A program made the position numbers and the translations under genes. A stretch of DNA of 57,897 bases. Origin: an uncultured Candidatus Saccharibacteria bacterium (GTDB lineage: Bacteria > Patescibacteriota > Saccharimonadia > Saccharimonadales > Saccharimonadaceae). Position 1 is the first letter of the stretch, and each line of letters starts with the position of its first letter. Shown here in pieces: positions 41,755 through 50,628 of this stretch. Location: positions 1-57,897 of the forward strand of contig CAMVCL010000005.1 of the NCBI GenBank assembly GCA_947165975.1, given 5' to 3'. Under the pieces are notes generated by a model. That model saw only the letters and a program-made list of their open reading frames with translations. It searched no databases and had not been told where the DNA came from.

Positions 41755-42665
41755 GAAATCGCTTAATTTTGATCAATCTTAGTATTACGACTTTAATTTT
41801 AATACTAACTTTCACTTTTGTTTATATATCTTCTGTTAATTCGGCAGATCGACGTCCTCCTATATTCGAAAATGACTATGAAATGTTTGATATTGATATG
41901 GAGCATATGGTAATACGCTCAGTTGAAAGTGAACGACGGGCGGCAGCCCAAAATCTCTTAATCAATCTTCTGTTAGCGGGTGTGATTATAGAGGTAGTAG
42001 TTGTTTTGGCTTCATATTTATTAGCCGAAACAGCTATTCGTCCAGTGCGGGACGCCTATGATTCCCAGAAGATCTTTATCGCTAACGCTTCCCACGAGAT
42101 TAAAACCCCACTTGCGGCGATCTCGGCAAATCTTGAAGCTGCCGATATTCACAACAATAAGTGGATCTCAAATGCTGAGAAAGAAGTGGCTAAATTAACA
42201 TCCTTAAATAATGAATTATTGGCACTGGCTCGCACAGACTTGATTGATGACGCCAAAGAAGATGAAGTTGAACTCGATGAATTAATTAAAGAAAATCTCA
42301 AGGTCTTTGAGCCAAGACTAAACAAAATTCATTTGACAAAAAAGTTCTCAACACGCGGAAAGGTAAAACTGGCTTCAATGGATTATATTCAAATCTTTAA
42401 TATCTTAATGGATAATGCAGTGAAATACTGTGATAAAGAGATTAAACTTTTCGTTGACAACCATAAATTAATTATTGAGAATGACGGCGCAAAAATCTCC
42501 CAAAAAAATCTACCGCACATTTTTGAAAGATTTTATCAAGCAGATAAATCCACCGATGGCGTTGGTCTCGGCTTATCCATCGCTAAAACTACAGCCGACC
42601 GTAATAAATGGACCTTGTCTGCCGAATCGGACAAAAAAATGACTAGGTTTATTCTTACTTTTTAG
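41739..42665 (+). CDS. Sensor histidine kinase
   Basis: 308 residues. Two membrane helices (about 10-30 and 70-92) flank a short extracytoplasmic loop of about 40 residues; HisKA with the phospho-His in NASHEIKTPLAAI, then HATPase with N box MDNAVKYC, F box FERFYQAD and G box GVGLGLSIAK. No HAMP or PAS domain. The tiny sensor loop resembles kinases that sense through a partner transporter. Confidence 0.92.
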   Translation: MFGKLRNRLILINLSITTLILILTFTFVYISSVNSADRRPPIFENDYEMFDIDMEHMVIRSVESERRAAAQNLLINLLLAGVIIEVVVVLASYLLAETAIRPVRDAYDSQKIFIANASHEIKTPLAAISANLEAADIHNNKWISNAEKEVAKLTSLNNELLALARTDLIDDAKEDEVELDELIKENLKVFEPRLNKIHLTKKFSTRGKVKLASMDYIQIFNILMDNAVKYCDKEIKLFVDNHKLIIENDGAKISQKNLPHIFERFYQADKSTDGVGLGLSIAKTTADRNKWTLSAESDKKMTRFILTF

Positions 42666-42673
42666 TCTGCTTA

Positions 42674-42682
42674 TGCTATAAT
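42674..42682 (+). promoter_or_regulatory. Extended -10 promoter of the ABC exporter
   Basis: TGC followed by TATAAT at 42677-42682, 9 nt before ATG 42692. Confidence 0.55.
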
Positions 42683-42691
42683 TATTGATAT

Positions 42692-45600
42692 ATGCTTGAA
42701 ATTCGGGGTGTGACTAAAGTCTACCAAACTGCGGGAGTTAAGCGAGCTGTACTTAAAAAAGTACGGGTGAATTTTCGTGAATCCGAATTTGCTGCAATTC
42801 TTGGCCCTTCTGGCTCTGGTAAAACTACACTGCTTAATATCATTGGTGGATTAGATCAATATACTTCAGGCGATTTGATTATTAACGAAAAGTCGACGAA
42901 AAAATTTCGCGATAAAGATTGGGATTCTTATCGCAACCACCGAGTCGGATTCGTCTTTCAAAGTTATAATCTGATTCCACATCAAACTGTTCTTTCAAAT
43001 GTGCGTCTCGCTTTGACCCTGTCTGGAATTTCAAAACGCGAATCAATCCGTCGCGCCAAGAATGCTTTAAAAGATGTTGGACTAGAAGAACACATTTATA
43101 AGCGTCCGGCGCAACTTTCTGGCGGGCAGATGCAACGCGTCGCGATTGCTCGGGCCATTGTCAACGACCCAGAGATCTTACTAGCAGATGAGCCTACTGG
43201 AGCTTTGGATTCGGAAACTTCTGTACAAGTAATGGAGATTCTGAAAAAAATTTCCAAAGATCGCCTAATTATTATGGTCACGCATAATCCAGAACTAGCA
43301 GAGAAATATGCTACACGTACCATCACCTTAAAGGACGGCAAAATTACTTCTGATTCTAATCCATATGATGGCAAAACCAAAACTAGCCTAGACGACAAGC
43401 AGGCAGGGAAACGTAGCAAAAAAACTAAGATGTCTTATTTTACGGCACTTTCCTTATCGTTCAATAATCTTTTAACCAAAAAAGCTCGCACGATTTTAGT
43501 TGCACTTGCAGGCTCAATCGGCATTATTGGCATTGCCTTGATTTCGGCTGTTTCTACCGGATTTCAAAATTACATCGACAAGATTGAAGAAGACACTTTA
43601 ACTTCGTATCCTTTGATTTTACAAAAAGAATCTGCCGATATTTCCGGAATGCTACTCAGCCTTTCAGGTGATGAATCCGCTGAAGAGATTGAAGGTAAAA
43701 TTCGCGAAAATCAAATGCTGACTTCTACGCTTGGCAACGTTTCAAACAACGACCTACCTAGTTTTGTTGATTACCTTGACGCACATTCTTCTGAAATCAA
43801 AGACGATATCAGGTTGATGGAGTATCAATACAATGTGGACCCAGTTATCTATACAAAAGACACCACTGATAAGGTCGCCAAAATGAATCCAAGTAATATG
43901 TTTTCTTCTCTGATTGGTGAGAATTCCTTACTGAGAAATTATTCGACAATGACATCGGTCTTTAGGCAATTTGACCCCGACAATTTAAAGAGTAATACTG
44001 AATTGCTGGCTGGCCGTTATCCCGAGGAATACAATGAGATGGTAGTGGTCCTAAGCCAGCGTTCTGAAATTTCGGAACTGCTAACTTATTCGCTCGGTTT
44101 TCATGATTCGCAAGAATTAAATGAAATTGTTTCGAAGATAATGAGTGGCGAAAAAGTTGATATTAAAAATGATCCTTTAGAATTAACTTATGACGATTTG
44201 ATGGGCGTTGATCTTAGATTGTTATCTCCGGCAGACTATTATAAATACAACGAAAAATATGGAGTCTACGAGGACATGTCCGGCGACAAAGAATTTATGT
44301 CAAAAGTCTATGATAAAGCCGAGAAACTACATATTGTCGGTGTCGTTGTGATGAATACTGAGATGATGTCAGGTGGCAGTGGGGTGGCGTATCTGCCTTC
44401 TTTGATCACTCATATTATCGATAAATCTTCACAGACAGAAATCGTCAAAAAACAACTTGCCAATCCTGAACTTGATATCTTCTCAAATACTAAGTTTGGT
44501 GAAGAAGGAAACGACTTTGATTTTAAATTTGAGGACTTAGTTTCAATAGATGAGAATAAACTAAAAAATGCATTTGGCGTAAACATCGATCAGAATGCCA
44601 TTGCTGCCAAAACTCAGGAATATATCAGTCAAATTTCTTCAGAGATCACCGCTGATATTTCGCCAATCAAAGACGTTTTAATTGAACGTTTCAAAAAACT
44701 AGCTGATGGTTTAAAGAGTGATATTTCGGGTTCAGAAGGTACAGGTAATTTTAAATCTGCGGATATCGAAAAAATTGTCGACGAGTTTTTAAAGAAGCAA
44801 GATTTTAGTGATCTAGAAAAACAGTATTATATTCCGGCCGATAAGTTTAAAGACATGTACAAAGGCCTCCTATCTGGCTACCTAAGCGCTTATGTAGGTG
44901 GTTATGCAGCTGCAATGCAGATGATGGGGCTACCTTTTGATATTGATGTTGATCCAATCTTTATTAATGCCGATATTTACCAACAGGCGCTCGAGACATA
45001 TTTAGGTATGACACAAATTGATGCAGTCTTTGAAGCTATTGCCATTCCTGTAACAGAAATCAATGTTAAGAAAGAAGTTTTGACGAAAGTTGGCGAATTG
45101 ACTACCTACCTCTCTAGTAGTTTTGCACAAGCTTTTCATGTTGATCAGAATGCCATTATCGGGGCTTTTAAACTTAACTTTTCCAAGGACGAACTTTCTC
45201 GAGTTGTTTCAGCAATGTTCACAAAGAAGAAAACTACCCTTGCAACTAATTTATCTACGCTGGGATACCAAGATATTGATGATCCTACCCAAATTTCTTT
45301 CTACTTCTGGAGCTTTGATGGAAAAACAAATTTTATAAATTTTTTGGATAATTACAATAATTTAATGGATTCTATGAACAATGAAGATCAAGTAATCGAA
45401 TACACCGACGCAACTGGTATTCTAATGTCGTCCGTTAAAACTATTGTCGATGCGGTCTCTTACGTTTTGATTGCTTTTGTATCTATATCTCTTGTTGTTT
45501 CTTCGATTATGATCGGAGTAATCACATATATTTCAGTATATGAAAGAACTAAAGAGATTGGGATTCTTAGGGCGATTGGTGCTTCTAAACATAATATTTC

Positions 45601-45859
45601 TAGTATCTTTAATGCGGAAACGTTTATTATTGGACTTTTGAGTGGATTGTTTGGTATTGGGCTTTCATATCTAATGATACCGCCAATTAATATGATCCTA
45701 CATCACTATACCGGTGATATCCCTCTCTCTGCCGCACTAGATCCGAGGACAGCCTTGTTCTTGATTGTCTTATCGGTGATTTTGACTATTATTGCCGGTT
45801 TAATTCCGTCGCGATCTGCCTCAAAGAAGGATCCGGTCGAAGCATTGCGAAGCGAATAA
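42692..45859 (+). CDS. ABC ATPase-FtsX permease fusion (MacB-like exporter)
   Basis: 1055 residues. ATPase domain 1-225: Walker A GPSGSGKTTLL, signature LSGGQMQRV, Walker B LLADEPTGALD. Then a membrane helix (about 265-288), a very large extracytoplasmic region (about 290-915) and three FtsX helices at the C-terminus (about 925-1040, with ISVYERTKEIGILRAIGAS). The fusion resembles MacB-type exporters, but the outer domain of over 600 residues is far larger than in MacB (about 200), so it may reach through the envelope or bind a peptide or partner-cell substrate. Upstream two-component genes suggest regulated expression. Confidence 0.9.
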   Translation: MLEIRGVTKVYQTAGVKRAVLKKVRVNFRESEFAAILGPSGSGKTTLLNIIGGLDQYTSGDLIINEKSTKKFRDKDWDSYRNHRVGFVFQSYNLIPHQTVLSNVRLALTLSGISKRESIRRAKNALKDVGLEEHIYKRPAQLSGGQMQRVAIARAIVNDPEILLADEPTGALDSETSVQVMEILKKISKDRLIIMVTHNPELAEKYATRTITLKDGKITSDSNPYDGKTKTSLDDKQAGKRSKKTKMSYFTALSLSFNNLLTKKARTILVALAGSIGIIGIALISAVSTGFQNYIDKIEEDTLTSYPLILQKESADISGMLLSLSGDESAEEIEGKIRENQMLTSTLGNVSNNDLPSFVDYLDAHSSEIKDDIRLMEYQYNVDPVIYTKDTTDKVAKMNPSNMFSSLIGENSLLRNYSTMTSVFRQFDPDNLKSNTELLAGRYPEEYNEMVVVLSQRSEISELLTYSLGFHDSQELNEIVSKIMSGEKVDIKNDPLELTYDDLMGVDLRLLSPADYYKYNEKYGVYEDMSGDKEFMSKVYDKAEKLHIVGVVVMNTEMMSGGSGVAYLPSLITHIIDKSSQTEIVKKQLANPELDIFSNTKFGEEGNDFDFKFEDLVSIDENKLKNAFGVNIDQNAIAAKTQEYISQISSEITADISPIKDVLIERFKKLADGLKSDISGSEGTGNFKSADIEKIVDEFLKKQDFSDLEKQYYIPADKFKDMYKGLLSGYLSAYVGGYAAAMQMMGLPFDIDVDPIFINADIYQQALETYLGMTQIDAVFEAIAIPVTEINVKKEVLTKVGELTTYLSSSFAQAFHVDQNAIIGAFKLNFSKDELSRVVSAMFTKKKTTLATNLSTLGYQDIDDPTQISFYFWSFDGKTNFINFLDNYNNLMDSMNNEDQVIEYTDATGILMSSVKTIVDAVSYVLIAFVSISLVVSSIMIGVITYISVYERTKEIGILRAIGASKHNISSIFNAETFIIGLLSGLFGIGLSYLMIPPINMILHHYTGDIPLSAALDPRTALFLIVLSVILTIIAGLIPSRSASKKDPVEALRSE

Positions 45860-45864
45860 ACTTG

Positions 45865-45873
45865 TGGTATAAT
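45865..45873 (+). promoter_or_regulatory. Extended -10 promoter of tRNA-Gln
   Basis: TGG followed by TATAAT at 45868-45873; start about 45880. Confidence 0.6.
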
Positions 45874-45884
45874 TGTCATTGTAC

Positions 45885-45959
45885 TGGGGATTCGCCAAGT
45901 GGTAAGGCAGTGGGTTCTGGTCCCACCATTCGGGGGTTCGAATCCCTCATCCCCAGCCA
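45885..45959 (+). tRNA. tRNA-Gln (anticodon CTG), integration site
   Basis: Acceptor TGGGGAT/ATCCCCA, anticodon stem GTGGG/CCCAC with loop TTCTGGT giving CTG, T arm GGGGGTTCGAATCCCTC, discriminator G, encoded CCA. The recombinase gene of the element to the right ends inside its acceptor 3' strand. Confidence 0.94.
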
Positions 45960-47527
45960 TTTTTTGTTTTTGAGTCCAAAAGGTTCCGAGCGAACGGTCC
46001 TGACCCCTGTAATATCAGTCCGCTAGGTCCTAAAGTTCGGTTCGAGCACGTGATGAGACCAATGAGGTCTCTTTTTTCGGCCGTCGTTGCAACGTCGAAC
46101 AATTTGTCGGCATATTTAAAGACTTTTAAGATATAGCCGGCGTTCGTATAGAAGTTGTCGTCAGCTCGATCTAGCGCGGCTTCTTGCGCCTGGATCTCAG
46201 CCAGCTCATTGCGATATCGCTCGTTATTTTGGTTATAAAGTTCCAGAGTAATACTCTTGTCCATCAACATATCGTAAGCTTCTTGCTGTCTAGCTTCTAG
46301 TTTCTTGCGCTTTTGAGACAAGCTTCGGCGTTGCTCGCGATAGAAATCTATCTTTCCGGCGTGCGCTTCGGCTAATGCCTTCCTTATCTCATCCAATTCA
46401 GTTTCAGTTAGTCTTAAACCTCGCAGGAATTCTTTTACCTTATCATCAAGATATTCTTCAGTGTAGCTTTTCATGCTTTTATGTACTCCGCGTCGGTTCG
46501 TACAGTGGTAGTATTTGTGATAATTGTAGCCCCCATGTCGTAGCTTACGCTTCTTAAATTCTGGCGTTATTGTACATCCGCACTCTTCACAGCGGATTAG
46601 TCCACGATAAGCCGATTCTATGCCACCATATTTCGGTACTTGGTCGTCGCCCTTAAGATTTCTCTTGTCTAATATCTGATTAACCATATCAAACAGCTCT
46701 CGATCTATTATCTTCTCGTAATTATGCGGATATTTCTTTCCGCCTTTTTTATCGATAATAAATCCGACATAAAACTCACATCTTAGGAATTTATGGATGA
46801 TTCCTTGCGAGAATTTAGTGCCGTATTTCTTATTCATTAGTCTGGCTAAGGTTCTACATGAATAAGTACCGGTCGAGAAGAGTAAGAATACCTCTTTTAC
46901 GATCGACGCGGCCGGTTCTACCGGAACGACGTTTTTAACCTTCGGTCTGACGCTAATAGTTCTAAATTCATAGCCATAAGGCGCGCTCCATGGTAACTCG
47001 CCGCGCGACAGCTTATTGATCTTCGTATTTAGGCCATCTTCCTTGATGCGGTTCAGATATTCCTGGCCCACAAAAACCTTCACATTCCAAGATGTGAGGT
47101 CGGTCGCGCGGCTATTTTCCGAGAGGATCAGCCTTTCATCAACGCAGTGGATGCGCTTGCCGTATTTGATGCGTAGATCTTCGATCGTTACCGCGTCGCG
47201 GAAGTTTCTAGTAATGCGATCTACGCGGAAGGCGATAATATCCGTTACATCTGGATTATCCTTTAGGAACTGAATCATCTCGTTGAAGCGTTTGCGCTCT
47301 TTATAGCTACCGCCAGTTTCGCCAATGGCGTATTCGCGCACGATCTTTAAGTTTTGCTCAATCGCATAATCGCGCATGCGCGGTAGCTGAATTTCATCGA
47401 GAGATAAGCCTTCTTTTTCTTGTCGCGCCGTTGATACGCGAGCGAATAGAACGGCTTTTTTGGTTAGTTGCGGCTCATTAGTTTTGCCGGTATTTACAGG
47501 GGTAGAGTTTCCCATGTTATCAAACAT
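45947..47527 (-). CDS. Large serine recombinase (integrase)
   Basis: 526 residues. Resolvase catalytic domain (24-170) with nucleophile Ser32 in FARVSTARQ and conserved Arg in AFRVDRITRNFRDA. A recombinase domain follows (about 185-290, RGELPWSAPYGYEF), then a zinc ribbon (about 305-345, RCEECGCTITPEF and YHC) and a coiled coil (about 375-445) of the kind that controls directionality. The last codons run into tRNA-Gln, placing the attachment core at the gene end. It would catalyse integration and excision of the element without host factors. Confidence 0.92.
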   Translation of the reverse strand: MFDNMGNSTPVNTGKTNEPQLTKKAVLFARVSTARQEKEGLSLDEIQLPRMRDYAIEQNLKIVREYAIGETGGSYKERKRFNEMIQFLKDNPDVTDIIAFRVDRITRNFRDAVTIEDLRIKYGKRIHCVDERLILSENSRATDLTSWNVKVFVGQEYLNRIKEDGLNTKINKLSRGELPWSAPYGYEFRTISVRPKVKNVVPVEPAASIVKEVFLLFSTGTYSCRTLARLMNKKYGTKFSQGIIHKFLRCEFYVGFIIDKKGGKKYPHNYEKIIDRELFDMVNQILDKRNLKGDDQVPKYGGIESAYRGLIRCEECGCTITPEFKKRKLRHGGYNYHKYYHCTNRRGVHKSMKSYTEEYLDDKVKEFLRGLRLTETELDEIRKALAEAHAGKIDFYREQRRSLSQKRKKLEARQQEAYDMLMDKSITLELYNQNNERYRNELAEIQAQEAALDRADDNFYTNAGYILKVFKYADKLFDVATTAEKRDLIGLITCSNRTLGPSGLILQGSGPFARNLLDSKTKNGWG

Positions 47528-47625
47528 AATACCCTAAACCTTTCATAAGTCCATACATTAAATGGACCTTTGGAGTTGGGCTATTCGCAACTAAAATAGC
47601 CGTAAAGAACCACCCTACATTTGCG

Positions 47626-48840
47626 CTAGTCTGGCCCAGCGCGCACCTTGTTTAATTCTGTAAAGTATTCAAGTAATCGTACTGGCTTAAACTCGGCCAG
47701 TTTATCTTCTATGTAGCTAGTAGAACTACTCTTTCTCGTTCTAAAGTAGATCTTTGATATTTTCTTCGTAAGCCTAGACCATTGTGCCGAGTTGGCGCCG
47801 GTCATCTTCCGCACATCTCGGCTTCCGGTTTCGCGCATTAGGCTCCATATCGCCAAAGTCTCTAGTCGTTGCGCCAAGGTCGCTTTTGGATTTAATGTAT
47901 TTATCTCATGAAGAAAGCTGGTAGCTGTATTCGTAATTGTTTCATTAAGGTCTAGATTCTTCGCCTCGATCTGCGCGAACTCATATTCTAATAGCGTCTT
48001 GGCTAGTTCTTCATTAAAGATATCTACAAAGACAAGCTTCTGTTTTATGGCCAGTCTTGTGACGTTGTCGCTCGCGCGGCCGTACTCGAGAGCGTGTTTC
48101 AGCGCTGTATTGAAAGCACGTTTCGTGTTGTATCGCGCTTCAACACGCACCACCTCAAAAGGCTTCTTGCTACGGATATTATCAAATAGCGTGAGTTGGC
48201 AGTAGTTATCTTTCTCGAGTAGTCCGCGCTCGCTGACGCGAGACTTAGCTAGTTCTCTTCGTTTATCGTAAATCGCTATGGCTTGGCTTGCGCTGTAAAA
48301 ATGCAGAGCCTCACCATCGTTCCGATAAACACGCATATCGGCTTGTTTTCTGGTCGATACATTTGCTTTTGCTATATCGCCAATTACACTTGCCGCAGTC
48401 CGGTAATCGTCAAAGACGATATTCTTGCCAAAGTGAACCGTCTTAACCTCGGCTCTTTCTATTTGGTTTCTTTTAATCTCGATTCCGAGCTTATATAGTT
48501 TGCGATAGAGTTCTGCGCAGACGGCTTTAAAGTCGCTAACACCAAGCTCATCGAAGTTATTGTTATAAAGAATCTTTGGTGCTGAAAATTCGATATGCAA
48601 GAATACGGATACGCCGCCGGCTCGTACAGCTTTCATGAGTGTTACGCGTGGCTGATATATGCCTAGCTTCTTATCTTTCGCTTTTAGCTGTAATACGCAT
48701 TTAATAACCTTGCCGGATCCAAAAGAATAATATGGCGGTCCAAAGATGCCATGAGCAGAAGGAGAAAACTTGTGATAGACGCTCGGGCTAATCCTGAAAT
48801 TGGGGTAGTTCACTCGGAGAATCACAGTATCGATCATCAC
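47626..48840 (-). CDS. Phage/plasmid replication initiator, gene II/X-like
   Basis: 404 residues. N-terminal MIDTVILRVNYPNF, the central LHIEFSAPKILYNNNFDEL and IAIYDKRRELAKS (conserved Tyr with following Lys), and VVRVEARYNTKRAF follow the order of motifs in filamentous-phage gene II/X and related rolling-circle Rep proteins. It would nick an origin, letting the excised element replicate or transfer as single strand. The 98-bp gap to the recombinase gene has two small hairpins (GTCCAT/ATGGAC; GGCTATT/AATAGCC) that could belong to an origin. Confidence 0.65.
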   Translation of the reverse strand: MMIDTVILRVNYPNFRISPSVYHKFSPSAHGIFGPPYYSFGSGKVIKCVLQLKAKDKKLGIYQPRVTLMKAVRAGGVSVFLHIEFSAPKILYNNNFDELGVSDFKAVCAELYRKLYKLGIEIKRNQIERAEVKTVHFGKNIVFDDYRTAASVIGDIAKANVSTRKQADMRVYRNDGEALHFYSASQAIAIYDKRRELAKSRVSERGLLEKDNYCQLTLFDNIRSKKPFEVVRVEARYNTKRAFNTALKHALEYGRASDNVTRLAIKQKLVFVDIFNEELAKTLLEYEFAQIEAKNLDLNETITNTATSFLHEINTLNPKATLAQRLETLAIWSLMRETGSRDVRKMTGANSAQWSRLTKKISKIYFRTRKSSSTSYIEDKLAEFKPVRLLEYFTELNKVRAGPD

Positions 48841-49105
48841 TAGCTCTCATTACATCTTCATATTTGCTAATCACTGCTTCTTCTATTTCTTGCCCGACAT
48901 ATCTGTCTATCGGGTAGAATATTCCGAAGCTATTCAGCCCAACCTTTTTGGTTGGAAAGGTGAGTCTATATGAGCCATCTAATCGCGTCATAATGCCAAC
49001 GGAACTGCAGTAGATCGTTCCGTATAGCACGAAGCTTGCGAAGGCCACTAGTCCGCCATGCGGCTTTACTGGCATTATTTCAATTTCCGATATAAAGCTA
49101 TTCAT
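48788..49105 (-). CDS. Small unknown protein upstream of Rep
   Basis: 105 residues from ATG 49105, which has AAGGATGA 8-9 nt upstream; an earlier ATG at 49129 is less well placed. It begins MNSFISEIEIMPVKPHGG and is beta-rich with the repeated feature V.AFASFVLYGTIYCSSVGI. The C-terminal sequence overlaps the Rep gene by 53 nt. The layout (small protein before Rep) resembles helper proteins of rolling-circle plasmids, possibly a SpoVG-like fold (SEIEIMPVKPHGGLVAFASFVL), which is suggestive but unproven. Confidence 0.6.
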   Translation of the reverse strand: MNSFISEIEIMPVKPHGGLVAFASFVLYGTIYCSSVGIMTRLDGSYRLTFPTKKVGLNSFGIFYPIDRYVGQEIEEAVISKYEDVMRASDDRYCDSPSELPQFQD

Positions 49106-49214
49106 TGTCGTCATCCTTATTAACGACATGCTCGCGCTTGTCTATATCGATTAATATTTCTAGAAACTTTACGAGCGCCTGTTGCTCTAGTTTCTTATCT
49201 TTCTGATACGTTAT
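49098..49214 (-). CDS. Tentative 38-residue ORF with apparent AUA start
   Basis: An open frame ending at TAG 49098-49100, overlapping the start of the following gene (AATGAATAG), as in coupled operons. It encodes a charged helical peptide (KDKKLEQQALVKFLEIL...DDDNE). No ATG, GTG or TTG occurs in frame; the only candidate is ATA at 49214 with AGAGG 4 nt upstream. It may use a rare AUA start or be a relic that lost its start. Confidence 0.3.
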   Translation of the reverse strand: MTYQKDKKLEQQALVKFLEILIDIDKREHVVNKDDDNE

Positions 49215-49284
49215 ATTACCTCTTCATTCCATATTCCAAGGATACAAAAAGAGAGTTCAGCGTTATTATTGCAATAATATTGCG

Positions 49285-50046
49285 CTATTTTAAGTATTTA
49301 GGATTGATTCTGACCGATTTTGTATTTAATTCAAATAGATCGTCTATTCCGGCGATATTGCGAATGCGCTCGTTAAGACGTTTTAAGACCTCGTAGACGC
49401 GGTGCCAGTCCGAAGGGCGTTCGTTGCCTATGTAGTCATATAAATCATCCCAGATGGTCTGAAAATCGCGTAATTCGTAAAGTTTTGTTGGGTTCTTAAA
49501 CATAATTTCGCAAAGAGCAGGAGTGAACGGCGCATCTTCGCGGAAACGCACGACTTTATTGCCGACATGGATTGTGCGAGTTTTTGGGTCGTAGCTTACT
49601 TTAATGTCTTTGTCGTCGTCGTAGAATAGTTGCTTATGGCCGCCTTCGTATTCTCGCTCGATTTCTGGAATAATCTCGGCCAACGTCTTCGTCTCAGCAT
49701 CAAAACATAATGCGATTATTTCGTAGTAATCTGTGTCATTTTGAATTTGGGCTTTTGAATTCATAAATTTGAAGATGAATCGTTGTGGCACGATATTACA
49801 GAGCAGATCTAGGCACTTTAGACCCCAGTCGTCGTAGTACTTTTTGGCTTTTTCTTTAGGACTGATTATATCTTCGTGCTTGTCGCCGAGATAAATAAGT
49901 TCGTAATCGATGTGTTCTAAGATAGCTTGATCGTCTTTGCCCGATTTCGAGAGTTCGGAAGTTTCATGAAATAAATTAGCAAAGTCGACTCCTTCGCGGT
50001 GAAGATCAATCAAGTCGGTTACTAATTCTGTTACATTTTCAGGCAT
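49285..50046 (-). CDS. Unknown protein with C-terminal winged helix
   Basis: 253 residues from ATG 50046 (GGAAG upstream; an ATG at 50058 is less likely). Residues about 1-90 are acidic and helical. The last ~85 residues (FTPALCEIMFKNPTKLYELRDFQTIWDDLYDYIG ... VYEVLKRLNERI) look like an OmpR-type winged helix-turn-helix. A TATAAT box lies about 30 bp upstream. It may regulate the element (excision, copy number or RM). Proteins of this kind seem recurrent in Patescibacteria mobile regions, but I cannot name the family. Confidence 0.6.
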   Translation of the reverse strand: MPENVTELVTDLIDLHREGVDFANLFHETSELSKSGKDDQAILEHIDYELIYLGDKHEDIISPKEKAKKYYDDWGLKCLDLLCNIVPQRFIFKFMNSKAQIQNDTDYYEIIALCFDAETKTLAEIIPEIEREYEGGHKQLFYDDDKDIKVSYDPKTRTIHVGNKVVRFREDAPFTPALCEIMFKNPTKLYELRDFQTIWDDLYDYIGNERPSDWHRVYEVLKRLNERIRNIAGIDDLFELNTKSVRINPKYLK

Positions 50047-50266
50047 TACAACTTCCAATTAGTTATCTATATTATACCATATCTTCTTGGGGTCGTAAGG
50101 TGTTAGAGTGACTTGCAAAATATCCCAAAGTAAGGTTAAATTGGACAACCCTGTAAAGGGATGCCGCAATTTTAACTAACCCACAACTGAATATTAACTT
50201 TAATCTAAAGTTGCTCTTTAATGGTCGGTGTTAGAAAAGACCTTGCAGGGTTTAAGGAGTATTTAT

Positions 50267-50617
50267 ATGAGTAATATTGGTATATGTGAATACGTTATTG
50301 GCGTCATTCACGATAAAGACATTTGGTATTATGTTGGCAAAAGTGACGCTAATGGCTTGACTCTTAAGCCGAACGAGCAATATTCTTCATTTTTGATTGA
50401 TGCTAAGCGTTACGACGACAAAGATATTCTACGGGAAGAACTTGAGTCTCTACCTAAGACTTTGACTTATAAGATTCTAGAGCTTCAGCGTTGTCCGAAA
50501 TGCAAGAAAGAGTTTACAGGGCATCCGGCTTTATCTCGCGTAGATAACGAGACGGAGATATGTCCGGAGTGCGGAGTTCGCGAGGCTGTAGAAGCGTATC
50601 AAAAAGCCACCCAATAA
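50267..50617 (+). CDS. Small zinc-ribbon protein
   Basis: 116 residues from ATG 50267 (AAGGAG 6 nt upstream); a longer frame from TTG 50228 has no such signal. The N-terminal half is mixed alpha/beta (MSNIGICEYVIGVIHDKD). The C-terminal half holds CPKCKKEFTGHPALSR and CPECGVREA, a four-cysteine zinc ribbon. Near-identical motifs occur in small proteins of Firmicutes plasmids and conjugative elements, where their role is unknown. It is the only plus-strand gene in the element and converges on hsdR. The 208 bp upstream contain an inverted repeat AACTTTA-ATC-TAAAGTT (about 50196-50212). Confidence 0.65.
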   Translation: MSNIGICEYVIGVIHDKDIWYYVGKSDANGLTLKPNEQYSSFLIDAKRYDDKDILREELESLPKTLTYKILELQRCPKCKKEFTGHPALSRVDNETEICPECGVREAVEAYQKATQ

Positions 50618-50628
50618 GGTGGCTTTTT
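50601..50628. terminator. Bidirectional terminator between the zinc-ribbon gene and hsdR
   Basis: AAAAAGCCACC and GGTGGCTTTTT form an 11-bp stem around 6 nt; U-runs result in both directions. Confidence 0.88.
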
